Source: JAAFHB01 sp963677935
GTDB taxonomy: Bacteria; Bacteroidota; Bacteroidia; Bacteroidales; Prolixibacteraceae
Direction of reading: 5' to 3'
DNA: 64,000 nt
Assembly (NCBI GenBank): GCA_963677935.2
Contig: CAXXEH010000003.1
Location: forward strand, 4,278,001 to 4,342,000
The position numbers and the translations under genes are program-made. Shown here in pieces: positions 9,509 to 18,716 of the stretch (positions are counted from its first letter, which is position 1; every line of letters begins with the position of its first letter). Below the pieces are notes generated by a model. That model did no database searches. It was given only the letters and a program-made list of their open reading frames with translations, and was not told the DNA's origin.

Positions 9509-10789
9509 TCAGATTTTATCAAAAAATTGAATCATGAGTGCACAATAATCGACAAACTCAGTGAATGGCAAGGTTTCGTATTTGTCGTAAATATCGTGAT
9601 AGGCTTTAATGCCACCCTGTGTGTAGATATAAAAACATGGGACACCTTTTTGATAGAACAAACAGTGGTCGCTGTTGCAGGCCGCTCCGCGTATGTCAAT
9701 TTTAGGCAAATATTTATTTTCTGAATTAATCATCGTCAATAAATCAAACTTCTCCTTATAAACACTTCCATTGACTACTCTTACCCCTTCCTCTCCGGTC
9801 CCGGCCATGTCAAAGTTAATGAGGAACTTAATGCTGTTAAGTTTCATTAAAGGATGTTCAGTAAATTCTTTTGCCCCCAGAATGCCCACCTCTTCGGCTG
9901 ATAATGCAATAAATACGACCGAATATTTAGGTTTGTTTTTTGCATAATAATTGGCCAGACTTAAAATCATTGCAACTCCGCTTGCATTATCATTGGCGCC
10001 GGGAAAATAGGTTTCTTTCCCCATTCTACCCAAATGGTCATAGTGCGCTGTAACAACAATAAAGGAGTCAGGATTGAAACTGCCTTTTAGATAACCAACA
10101 ACATTTTGAGTTTCGTAATTCTTAATGAATTTACTCTCGATATTGACTTCAACCGAACTAACACGACTAAGGCTAATATCCTTATTAATAACAACAACCG
10201 GCCTAACGTTCTGAAAAATTGAATTTTCCCACATTAATTTTTCCTTCGTGAAGATAATAACTCCTTTAACTGAAATTTGAGGACTATGTTTAAGATAGGA
10301 GATATGTTCATCAATTCTTTTATTCAATTCTTTATCATCAGATACTTTCTCAGTATTATCAATTAAAATGAAATGATCACCTACCCTGCTAATGAGATCC
10401 ATCAGCTTTTCCTTTGTGTCGATCTCTTTTCGGCTGGTTTTTAGAATGTTGTATTTCCCTTTAATCCCCGGAGAAGAAGATTCAATAAGATAATCAACAG
10501 CTGGTTTTAAAGTTTCACCATCAATTTTTAGCGACATTTTATTTGGGAATGTATTGATGGGTATATCGAACTTTTGATAATATGACTTACCCAGTGGGAG
10601 TAATCCTATGCTCTTATATTCGCCGGAGATAAATTCAGCAGCCAGCAAATCCCCCTTTTGGGTATATCCTCTTCCGTGCAATTCAGGAGAGGCCAATTTC
10701 TTAACAACGGATTTTGCATATTCAAGATCCTGAGAATAGGTGATCAAATTTAGAATCAATAAAATCAATAAAATACTTACTCTTCTCAT
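9509..10789 (-). CDS. M28-family zinc aminopeptidase, exported
   Basis: A 426-residue protein with a signal peptide (hydrophobic residues 5-17, cleavage near TYS-QD). It has the M28 metallopeptidase core: H249 in AHYDH, bridging D267 in GANDNASG, the catalytic/metal glutamates in SAEEVG (299-300), D327 in INFDMAG and a late His in AYHDIYD. The segment at about 95-230 resembles an inserted PA-like domain. Expected role: release of N-terminal residues from peptides in the periplasm or outside the cell. It is the first gene of a probable operon with two DUF3857 proteins, which hints at joint envelope or peptide processing, though this is inference. Confidence 0.92.
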   Translation of the reverse strand: MRRVSILLILLILNLITYSQDLEYAKSVVKKLASPELHGRGYTQKGDLLAAEFISGEYKSIGLLPLGKSYYQKFDIPINTFPNKMSLKIDGETLKPAVDYLIESSSPGIKGKYNILKTSRKEIDTKEKLMDLISRVGDHFILIDNTEKVSDDKELNKRIDEHISYLKHSPQISVKGVIIFTKEKLMWENSIFQNVRPVVVINKDISLSRVSSVEVNIESKFIKNYETQNVVGYLKGSFNPDSFIVVTAHYDHLGRMGKETYFPGANDNASGVAMILSLANYYAKNKPKYSVVFIALSAEEVGILGAKEFTEHPLMKLNSIKFLINFDMAGTGEEGVRVVNGSVYKEKFDLLTMINSENKYLPKIDIRGAACNSDHCLFYQKGVPCFYIYTQGGIKAYHDIYDKYETLPFTEFVDYCALMIQFFDKI

Positions 10790-10963
10790 AAAAAAATGTC
10801 TTCTTAATATAATATAGCAAATGTAAAAATAAGAATGACCTATCTTGCCATTTGCATCCTATTTATTGTGAAAAATTTAAGGTATATTAATATGAAGGAA
10901 AGAGGAGGATTACCCACAAATAAAATCAATCATGTCAAGGGTCTGAGTTTAAATTCCATTGTT

Positions 10964-12037
10964 TTAATGGTAAGAATTATTTTTGTTTATCCCTTTTTTA
11001 TAATTCTTTACCACCTTCCCAAATTCCTTATCCTTTTTTCGTCGCGCTTCAACTGTTGATTCAAAATGGGCTTTTTCTCTTTCCATTTTTAGGTAATTCT
11101 CCCACGATGCTCTGTCGATTTCTCCTTTTTCGACAGCATCAATAACCGAACATCCGATTTCATTGGTATGTGTGCAATCTTTAAACTTACAATATTGAGA
11201 ACGGTCAACAATTTTGTCGAATGTAATTTCCAGGCCATTTGTTGAATCAGCAATACCTACTTCTCTCATCCCTGGATTGTCAATAAGAATTCCGCCACAT
11301 TCAAGAACAACTAATTCCCTGTGACTGGTAACATGTCTCCCTTTATTGGTACTTTGACTAATTGCAGCGGTTTGCATTAATCTCTTTCCGGAAAGATTAT
11401 TTAATAATGTCGATTTACCTACACCCGAAGAACCGAGCATACAATATGTTTTTCCCTTTTCAATGGTCGTTAAAATTCTGTCGTATCCATCGTGGGACTC
11501 GTTACTTATTGCAATAATCGGAACATTTTTAATCCGGTCTTTTATGTTCACCATTATCTCAGAAAGTTGCTCTTCGTTGATTAAGTCTGTCTTGCTGAGT
11601 ACAATTATTGGACTCACCTTTGAGGTATTACAGATAGTCAAATATCTTTCAAGTCGGTTGATATTAAAGTCCCTGTCAACGGCCTGGACGATAAAGGCAT
11701 AATCAATGTTTGTTGCAATGATCTGTGTCTCTCCAAATTGTCCGACTGCCTGCCTTTTAATGATGGAGAATCTCGGCAGTATTTTATGTATTAATGCAAA
11801 ATCAGTATCATAGGTTGATAGGGCAACCCAGTCTCCCACTGCCGGAAAATCCTCTCTGGTTTTTGCCGTAAAACGCATATTACCTGTTACCTCTGCTTCA
11901 AATTCACCATTTAGAGTTTTGACGATATATCGCTCCTTGTGTTCTGCTATAACCCTGCCGGTATCAAAGTTATTGAGGTTATGTTCTGTTCTGAATTGCT
12001 CAAGTTGGTCATTGTATCCAAAATTTTCCAATCCCAT
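10964..12037 (-). CDS. rsgA: Ribosome small-subunit-dependent GTPase RsgA
   Basis: A 357-residue circularly permuted GTPase that releases maturation factors during late 30S assembly. Domains in order: OB-fold (about 25-95), GTPase with the permuted motif order SKTD (G4, 148-151), GSSGVGKS (G1/P-loop, 202-209) and DNPG (G3, 253-256), then a zinc knuckle with C283, C288, H290 and C296. The C-terminal tail is Lys-rich, as expected for rRNA contact. All expected residues are present. The gene lies 32 bp after the GyrI-like gene stop and may be co-transcribed with it. Confidence 0.96.
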   Translation of the reverse strand: MGLENFGYNDQLEQFRTEHNLNNFDTGRVIAEHKERYIVKTLNGEFEAEVTGNMRFTAKTREDFPAVGDWVALSTYDTDFALIHKILPRFSIIKRQAVGQFGETQIIATNIDYAFIVQAVDRDFNINRLERYLTICNTSKVSPIIVLSKTDLINEEQLSEIMVNIKDRIKNVPIIAISNESHDGYDRILTTIEKGKTYCMLGSSGVGKSTLLNNLSGKRLMQTAAISQSTNKGRHVTSHRELVVLECGGILIDNPGMREVGIADSTNGLEITFDKIVDRSQYCKFKDCTHTNEIGCSVIDAVEKGEIDRASWENYLKMEREKAHFESTVEARRKKDKEFGKVVKNYKKGINKNNSYH

Positions 12038-12069
12038 TTCACTTCTGTATTTTATAGTTTAAATTGAGG

Positions 12070-12699
12070 CTATTTCGGTTCTACACTAAATCTCAAAACT
12101 GTTTTTAATTTTTCCGACGGTACTTGTCTCGCATCACTTAAATAAATTTCACGGTGAGCTTTTGATTTTCGCACACAATTCTCCTTTTCTGCAAACTCCT
12201 CCATTATTTTGAAACTAGCCGGTTCATCGTCATAACTACCTAAGTGCATCATTTGAATAACTCTACCTTCAACAATTTCTTCAAACACAACTTTCTCCAA
12301 TAACTGGTGTGGTTTTTTCTGTTTTGCCTGTTCAAGTATTAACATAGCAAATTTGTAATCCACAAAATCCGGTTGACGTATCATCAATTTGAATATCAAC
12401 TCATTTTTATTAATTGCACCTTTAAATGATTTCTTTGCTTGTTCACTTAAATCCCAAACCCCTTCAAGCGGGTAAACAGTATAATCAAAATAACCTTGCG
12501 GTTCCATTCTTTTTTTAGGACTCATTTTTACAGCATACGATAATGCATACAACACGCCAATGTATTCCGGGAAAAAGTCATCATTTGGGTTTCCTTCCCC
12601 ATTAATTGTGAAGAATTTAAAACCTGGGACACTAATCAGTTCCGGTTTATTCTTAGGCAAATAGAATTGTTTCTCGTCTTTTCTCCATTCGTTTTTCAT
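12070..12699 (-). CDS. GyrI-like small-molecule-binding domain protein
   Basis: A 209-residue cytoplasmic protein matching the stand-alone GyrI-like (SHS2/AraC effector-binding-like) family of Bacteroidota and Firmicutes. Typical segments are FFTINGEGNPNDD, YVGVLYALSYAVK-like (YIGVLYALSYAV), PLEGVWDL and the late HLGSYDDEPASF. No DNA-binding domain is attached. These proteins bind hydrophobic cations or hydrolyse certain drug adducts in characterised relatives; the ligand here is unknown. It lies just upstream of rsgA on the same strand. Confidence 0.85.
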   Translation of the reverse strand: MKNEWRKDEKQFYLPKNKPELISVPGFKFFTINGEGNPNDDFFPEYIGVLYALSYAVKMSPKKRMEPQGYFDYTVYPLEGVWDLSEQAKKSFKGAINKNELIFKLMIRQPDFVDYKFAMLILEQAKQKKPHQLLEKVVFEEIVEGRVIQMMHLGSYDDEPASFKIMEEFAEKENCVRKSKAHREIYLSDARQVPSEKLKTVLRFSVEPK

Positions 12700-12812
12700 A
12701 ATACTTTACAATCGTTCATTATATCATTCCAATTACTTATTATCCATCACTTGTTCGATAAAGATTAAAAATGGATCAAGCTTTTTCATATCATGCTTTA
12801 GTTCCAGGTTCA

Positions 12813-14525
12813 CTATAAACGAAATGCCACCATCTCCTGCGTATTTCGGACCAGCAAAATATGGCCTGCCAAAACCGGATGGTTCCATGTTTTCCCTTTT
12901 ATGGCAGGGAATCGTGCCAGTTCGGTGAACTGACCGGGGATGGCTTTGACCAATGCTATTTCTCCTTTTTCGGTTAAAACCAACAGAATATCCTGATCGG
13001 CAAGTAAGATCAGCTGTCCGCCATATCGAGCCCCTTTCCATTTTCGCTCCCCTTTTTCGATGTCGATGCAAGCCAGACTGAGCCCTCCTTCAAAACCATA
13101 GACATATCCTTTATGGATGACGATATCGTTATAATCGGGTTTCAGGTTTTCAGAAGTCCAGCGTTCTTCAACTTTCCAAACACCTGCATTTTTATTAACC
13201 GCGATACGTTTCAGCGCTTTTCTCTCTTCCTGATTTATCAGCAAATCAGTTTCATTGATCAACGCCGGCTGAATAACCCTTATTCCCGGAAAGGAAAGAT
13301 TCCAAAGTATATTGCCATCGGCGGGTGCATAACTGGTTAAACCCTCCTTGTTCGTAAATAAGACTTGCTTGGTGTCATTGTTCACCATTAAATGAGGTGA
13401 ACAATAACTTTCTCCTCCATCTTTGCCCGACCACCGCAGATGGCCATTGGAAATATCATAGGCCAAAATCTGTCCGGAGATGGAGATAAAAACGGTGCTG
13501 TCAACAACAAGAGGCGAACCGGTATAACCCCAGCCCGGAATCTCCACATGGGTATCCTTTGCTGCATTTCGCGTCCAGATAAGCGTTCCGGTAGCTTCAT
13601 CGAGTACATTTACGATCCCGGTTGCGCCCATTGAATAAAGTCGGCCTTTATAAAGTGTGGGTGTCGAACGGGGACCAGCGCCTGCGTGTGCATCCCAGAA
13701 ACGTGTTGAATCGCTATGTTTCCAGACAGGATCACCCGTATTCAGATGATAGCATGTGACCATTTCGTAATCCCCGCGCTGTTCCTGGGTAAACATCAGA
13801 TCCCCATGAACGGCAAAAGAGGAGCATCCTGGTCCAACAGGGCGGCGCCATAGCTCCACGGGTGAGTTCTTCGTCCAATCGGTTTCTATCTGGCTACCAT
13901 GAACAATACCATCGCGGTTAGTTCCGCGAAAACCAGCCCATTCAGGTTCTTTTGCTCTGGCCTCCGAATCCAGGGGCATTGAAGTAAGTTGATCAGGAGT
14001 TGAAATTAAGGACTCTTCAGCAGTTGTGGCCCATCTCCAGGCAAATTCGTGATGGATTTCTGCATCCATTCCATTGGTGCGGAGCAAAGCCCAAAATCCG
14101 GAGGCGAGCAGAATGGTGAAAACCATTGTTATACGCCTGAGTTTATCAGTGAAATTGCGGCTGGCAACTGCCCATACCACAAAGGCAAGGGACATTACAG
14201 GGATTGAATAAAATGCAAACATTAATCCCACATTCGCCGTGGCAATTGATTTGTCAATTATTTGTGATGTGGCAACTAATCCTGCCACCATTAAAACAAT
14301 TGCAAACCAACGCTCAAAGGCCGGAGCTCTGCTAAAAAAGGCCCACCAGATCGCTAATGCCAACCCGAACAGGAATATACTAAGGAATCCAAATGCAATT
14401 GCATCGGGAAAAAGTTCAGGCAGAACAAATCTTGACAGCCATTGTAATAGAACAATAACGATACCCGGCCACAATCTCAGTGACTTTCGCCGGGTGGATT
14501 CATGGAGTGGATGGAATGTGTTCAT
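12813..14525 (-). CDS. Membrane-anchored PQQ-like beta-propeller protein
   Basis: A 570-residue protein with about four membrane segments in the first 150 residues (near 18-36, 40-62, 70-86, 96-113 and another near 128-146), followed by a propeller beginning with EWAGFRGTNRDG. Blades include VTCYHLNTGDPVWKH, VNVLDEATGTLIWTR and LAYDISNGHLRWSG. The membrane domain resembles the anchor of membrane-bound quinoprotein dehydrogenases but is shorter, and no dehydrogenase active-site signature is visible. It is most likely an inner-membrane protein with a periplasmic propeller. It differs from the soluble propeller at 4066-5298 in having the membrane anchor. Confidence 0.85.
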   Translation of the reverse strand: MNTFHPLHESTRRKSLRLWPGIVIVLLQWLSRFVLPELFPDAIAFGFLSIFLFGLALAIWWAFFSRAPAFERWFAIVLMVAGLVATSQIIDKSIATANVGLMFAFYSIPVMSLAFVVWAVASRNFTDKLRRITMVFTILLASGFWALLRTNGMDAEIHHEFAWRWATTAEESLISTPDQLTSMPLDSEARAKEPEWAGFRGTNRDGIVHGSQIETDWTKNSPVELWRRPVGPGCSSFAVHGDLMFTQEQRGDYEMVTCYHLNTGDPVWKHSDSTRFWDAHAGAGPRSTPTLYKGRLYSMGATGIVNVLDEATGTLIWTRNAAKDTHVEIPGWGYTGSPLVVDSTVFISISGQILAYDISNGHLRWSGKDGGESYCSPHLMVNNDTKQVLFTNKEGLTSYAPADGNILWNLSFPGIRVIQPALINETDLLINQEERKALKRIAVNKNAGVWKVEERWTSENLKPDYNDIVIHKGYVYGFEGGLSLACIDIEKGERKWKGARYGGQLILLADQDILLVLTEKGEIALVKAIPGQFTELARFPAIKGKTWNHPVLAGHILLVRNTQEMVAFRL

Positions 14526-14692
14526 GCTTTCTACTATTTAATTAACACTTTTCTATCATAAAGATAGATGATTATTTAATAAAAAAACAATACAATATCA
14601 GTTATTTAAGTTATCTGATCCACATCCTGATTGGGGTTAACATGACGGCATGAGGAGCATTGTCGACAACCTAATCACTGCTGTGTTATTAC

Positions 14693-14878
14693 TCATTGAC
14701 TGTAAAATCTATCGCTTCCCCATTTCAAGGGATTGTTTAAAAAATAATTTGAAATGGCATCATAGGTTTTGTCATCACGAATAATATGATCGTGAAAAGA
14801 ACGTTGCCAGGCAAATTTTGGATATCCCAATAAATGGATCTGTTTTGAAACGGTGGTTTTGTTAATTCGGACAACGAT
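14693..14878 (-). pseudogene. C-terminal remnant of REP-associated tyrosine transposase (IS200-like)
   Basis: A short frame whose residues match the end of TnpA_REP/Y1-type transposases: GYPKFAWQRSFHDHIIRDD, then NYFLNNPLKWGSDRF. The N-terminal HUH catalytic half with its metal-binding His pair and most of the tyrosine helix are missing, and the frame overlaps the end of the next gene. It is a decayed mobile-gene remnant. No REP palindromes are visible nearby. Confidence 0.75.
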
Positions 14879-14879
14879 T

Positions 14880-15287
14880 TTATTTTTTGGCAATTTCTAT
14901 TTCTGCTTTATAATCGGCCGGTTTAATCACGACACCTAGCACAGGAGTTGGGGTCAGTTTATTCAGTTTTATACGGTATCCGCCGATCAGCGAATCGGTC
15001 CGGAGTGAAGGGTTGGTGTTCAACACAAAAGGCACAATGGTGTTTGCCGATGTAAAGACAAATCGTACAGCACCATTTCCAGCCCAGACACATTGGGCAC
15101 CAGTGGGACATCGCGAATCGTTTAAAACGGAATCGAGCACAATCGAAATCTGGTATTCAGTATTTTTGATTACCTCGCCATATTTTAGCTCAAAAGGTTT
15201 ATCCAAAACGAATGTATTCTGGCCCTGCTCATCTTTGCAAAAGGAAAGAAGTACCAGCACAAGAACTTCAAATAGAATTAGTTTCAT
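14880..15287 (-). CDS. Exported small protein with a DSRCP...CVWAG motif
   Basis: A 135-residue protein with an N-terminal hydrophobic stretch ending in LLSFC, which suggests a signal peptide, possibly lipoprotein-type with Cys17. The motif DSRCPTGAQCVWAGNGAV has two cysteines likely to form a disulfide and recurs in small exported proteins of Bacteroidota; I know no defined function. The rest is beta-rich. Its 3' end overlaps the transposase remnant, so the C-terminus may have been altered by that event. Confidence 0.72.
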   Translation of the reverse strand: MKLILFEVLVLVLLSFCKDEQGQNTFVLDKPFELKYGEVIKNTEYQISIVLDSVLNDSRCPTGAQCVWAGNGAVRFVFTSANTIVPFVLNTNPSLRTDSLIGGYRIKLNKLTPTPVLGVVIKPADYKAEIEIAKK

Positions 15288-15369
15288 AATGGTTAAATTT
15301 AATACCCCGCAAATTACGCGGTTTTTACAATTGTAAAGTTACGAAACCTAAACACAAATTGGCCTTTCA

Positions 15370-15845
15370 ATGATGAAGAATAATCCCAGCTTTCCGAATC
15401 CGGATGTCTCATTAGACATTCTTAAAGAGCAGACCGATCTGCTTGAGAGTCGTAACCGGGCAGCCCAAAACGGGGGCAAGGCAGAGACCACCCTGATGCA
15501 TCAAACCGAAACGCTTTGGGATGATCTGATGCGCAAATTGGCCCGGTATGTCGAGCGGATAGCCGACGATGATCCGGCAATTATCCTTAGCGCTGGTTTT
15601 AATTTGTCAAAACCACCTGCACCCTATCAAAGACCGGAGTTCAGCATAGAGCAGGGTGAGAAATCGGGTTCGATCCAGCTCCACAGGCAGGCAGTAAAAG
15701 GGGCAAAATCATACGTCTGGCAGTATAGCAAGAATGCATTGCCCGAAAACGAATCAGACTGGACTTTTGCAACCGCCACGACATCTTAACATACTTTCAT
15801 TTTAACCGGATAAACTGGTCACACCCGACATCTGGTATAATCTAC
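15370..15845 (+). pseudogene. Broken fibronectin-III-like protein gene
   Basis: The 139-residue open part starts at an ATG at 15370 and resembles the Bacteroidota proteins of about 210 residues that have a helical N-terminal half and a C-terminal fibronectin type III domain (VKGAKSYVWQYS, then DWTFATATTS). It stops at a TAA (15787-15789). The same frame continues as HTFILTG, and after a one-base shift as LVTPDIWYNL, which is what an FN3 domain would contain next. So the gene carries a nonsense change and a frameshift and then loses homology. It is probably non-functional. Confidence 0.7.
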
Positions 15846-16001
15846 CTGACTGCAAAAGTAATTTGGATCGTCTGATCACATTATTAAAAGATCATCCGGA
15901 GTATGATGTCCGAAATAGTGATGAAATCAATCATTTATGCAAAAAGGAGGATTCCGGCAGGAAGATCATCCATGGACATGAATCATGGAATGATCTTTAG
16001 T

Positions 16002-18530
16002 TTATTTCCTGGTAAGCTCCGGGTAGGGACGATCGTAACCCTTCATGGCATGCCAGATAATCCGGTTAAATATATCTTCATCAATACGGTCAAAATCATC
16101 GAGGTCCTGCTCCATCGATTTCTTCGCCCACGATAGTTGTTTGCCCGATAATCCTTTAAGCGGAGGATTGAGTTCATCAAGTGGAATATTATTCCGTTCA
16201 GCTTTATATGGTGTAAAATCGGCCGTTTCGCGGAAACAATCCGACATTGGCTCAGCCGCCATATCCAACTGATTCATTGGTCCAATACCAAGAATATTTT
16301 CCATGGTCCGAACCATGTTGATCTGGGAATAATAGGTCGATACCACCTCGTTGCGCTTGGTATAAGGGCTGATCACCATCCCAACTGTCCGGTGTCCATC
16401 CACATGGTCAAGTCCGGCCTGTGGATCATCTTCCGTAACAAAAATGCAGGTCTCTTTCCAGAATTTACTCTTCGATATTGCTTCAACGATCTGCCCCAAT
16501 GCAAGGTCATTGTCAGCTACTGCAGCACGCGGGGTAGGAACGCCAGGTCGTGTTCCTGAAGTATGATCGGTAGGTAACAGCATGATACTAAAATTTGGAA
16601 AATTATCATTCTTCTCAAATTCATGCAGCTCTTTAATAAATTCAGCAGCACGATAGGCATCGGATACAATGTTTGGAAAACCGATAAATGTGGGGCAGGT
16701 ATAAGGTATAATCTGTTCGAGATTTGCTTTTGCCTTTATTGAAATCAGATTTGTCCCTTTCTGAAAGTCATTATAAATATCTGTAAATGTGGCAGATTTT
16801 GGATTGATTTCTGCATCGACAAATTCTCCGTAATTGCGAAATGTCAAACCATTTTTCAGCACGTGGTCCCAGATAAATCCGGAGCTTGCATAAGCCAATG
16901 GATCATCACCATCATAGGGATAGCTTCGGGTAAAACTCCCAAACGATTTCTCGAGATAATCGGTTACATACGCTTCATCGGTCCACTGATGTCCGTCGGC
17001 GCTGAGCACACCACTGCAATAAAAGTTATCCATCAACACAAATGTTTCGGCCAGTTTGTGATGATTAGGGGTTATTTCACGACCAAAATGGACCAGGCTC
17101 GTATCTCCGTTCCCCTGCTTCATATCCCCGAAAACCTGATCGTAGGTTCTGTTCTCCTTGATAATATAGACGACATGTTTGAAATGAGAACTCTGGCCGG
17201 GCACTTGGGGGATCGCCACTTTTTTCAGGTTGTTTCCCATTAACAATTGATTCTTTGGATCTTTCGCAAGCGTATTATTCTGCACAACGAGTTGTGTCAT
17301 TGCCAAAAGCTCCTTTTTTTGAGGCACCCCAATAATTGAAATGGTCCCGCTATAATCATGTGAGTTATACCCCTCATGATCTGCCCCCTTGTTCCTTGAA
17401 CCCGTACCTTTCACATTTGCCACATACAATTGATTCCCTCCCTTATTGACAACGACAGATCCCGGATACCAACCTGTTGGAATATATCCGATTACCTGAT
17501 TTGAGGCGCCGATTCTGATGATACAAATGGCATTCTCAGTACCATTTGCAACATAAAGGTATTTCCCGTCGGGCGAAATGGCCAAAGCGTTGGGTGCACT
17601 GCCAAAAAGGAGTTCCTTATTCATATGAACCGATATCTCACTTTTGACCTCATCTTTTTTGGTGTCAATTACATAGATCTTATCACTGTTTGCGCAAGCC
17701 ACATACAACAAAGAGTGGTCTGGACTCAGTATCATTCCCGAAGGGTGTAATCCAACATTGATCTCTTTCAGCTGGACGCTCTTTTTCAGATCAACCACCG
17801 ATACCGAACCGTTGTTGGCAATACCCGTTTTAGGATCAACGAGTACCTCGCTTCCTGAAGTAGGATAGGTCGACTCGCCGGCAACAGGTTTTCTCCCACC
17901 CCAATTGGTGACATACGCTTTTACATCGGTGCACAATACCACATCATATGGGGCAATTCCTACCGGGATCTCATTTACCGAATGATCGATCAGATTTACA
18001 ATTGCCAGTGAATTATTCCTGTTTAATGTAACCAATAGCTTCTCCTCTTTTGAATTTAAAACAAGACCTCCGGGATAGGGATTCCCACCTATTGCAGGCA
18101 TAGGCATTACAATCGGCAAATCCCAGCTTAGGAGATTATTTTTATCGGCATGGGCAACCAGGATCTTGTTTGAGGCCTCAGAAACATAAATATTGCGGTT
18201 GTCTTTCGAAGAACAGATCCCGGTGAAAGATGCGCCAGTTTTGTCATATGGAAGCGTTTGCACCACCATTCTGTCGCTCAACCTGATCAGATCGAGCGAT
18301 TTCATATTTTTGACAAGAAGAAAATCTCCGCCTGAAATCAAAGAGAGGTCCACCGGTCGGCCGTGCAGATCAACCTGAAATCCGGCAGGTCGTAATAATT
18401 GGTTGGACGGGACGAGTATACTCCCATCGGGTTGGGGACCAACTTTTATGTTTTGTGCCTGAATAGTTACAAAAGCAAATAAAAGAGCGGCAACAAACCA
18501 ACCCTGAAATAACCTTTGTTTAGTTTTCAT
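16002..18530 (-). CDS. Bifunctional YncE-like propeller / alkaline-phosphatase-superfamily phosphoesterase
   Basis: An exported protein of about 842 residues. I chose the ATG at 18530 because it immediately precedes a standard signal peptide (GWFVAALLFAFVTIQAQ); the upstream ATG at 18569 would put 13 polar residues in front. Residues about 60-400 form a YncE/NHL-type propeller (DGKYLYVANGTENAICII, SPDHSLLYVACANSDKIYVID). The second half is a phosphoesterase of the phospholipase C/AcpA type: YIIKENRTYDQVFGD, NFYCSGVLSADGHQW, FVTEDDPQAGLDHVDGHR. This fusion is a recognised Bacteroidota family with unknown substrate. It lies 186 bp downstream of mtnA on the same strand. Confidence 0.9.
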   Translation of the reverse strand: MKTKQRLFQGWFVAALLFAFVTIQAQNIKVGPQPDGSILVPSNQLLRPAGFQVDLHGRPVDLSLISGGDFLLVKNMKSLDLIRLSDRMVVQTLPYDKTGASFTGICSSKDNRNIYVSEASNKILVAHADKNNLLSWDLPIVMPMPAIGGNPYPGGLVLNSKEEKLLVTLNRNNSLAIVNLIDHSVNEIPVGIAPYDVVLCTDVKAYVTNWGGRKPVAGESTYPTSGSEVLVDPKTGIANNGSVSVVDLKKSVQLKEINVGLHPSGMILSPDHSLLYVACANSDKIYVIDTKKDEVKSEISVHMNKELLFGSAPNALAISPDGKYLYVANGTENAICIIRIGASNQVIGYIPTGWYPGSVVVNKGGNQLYVANVKGTGSRNKGADHEGYNSHDYSGTISIIGVPQKKELLAMTQLVVQNNTLAKDPKNQLLMGNNLKKVAIPQVPGQSSHFKHVVYIIKENRTYDQVFGDMKQGNGDTSLVHFGREITPNHHKLAETFVLMDNFYCSGVLSADGHQWTDEAYVTDYLEKSFGSFTRSYPYDGDDPLAYASSGFIWDHVLKNGLTFRNYGEFVDAEINPKSATFTDIYNDFQKGTNLISIKAKANLEQIIPYTCPTFIGFPNIVSDAYRAAEFIKELHEFEKNDNFPNFSIMLLPTDHTSGTRPGVPTPRAAVADNDLALGQIVEAISKSKFWKETCIFVTEDDPQAGLDHVDGHRTVGMVISPYTKRNEVVSTYYSQINMVRTMENILGIGPMNQLDMAAEPMSDCFRETADFTPYKAERNNIPLDELNPPLKGLSGKQLSWAKKSMEQDLDDFDRIDEDIFNRIIWHAMKGYDRPYPELTRK

Positions 18531-18716
18531 AAGTATACAATTTGATAATTTTTGCATTAAATGTGACAATAGATTTTAACTAAGTTATAAGAACTAAATA
18601 ATGTCTTATTTCCATATTTTACTGCCTTCTTATAAATCCAAAATAAAAAATGGACTTAAAAATTAAATATTGAAACGCGACATCCTATTATTCTAATTGC
18701 CTTATAATCATCACCT

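Noticed and set aside
10835..11059. Plus-strand 74-codon frame with a hydrophobic C-terminus
   Set aside because: Overlaps the 3' end of rsgA on the opposite strand; AT-rich composition explains the hydrophobic residues.
12700..12812. Minus-strand coding-like stretch ending MDNK between the propeller gene and the GyrI-like gene
   Set aside because: Ends as if coding (MKKLDPFLIFIEQVMDNK), but it has no homologue I can name and would need a start inside the upstream propeller gene; possibly a remnant.
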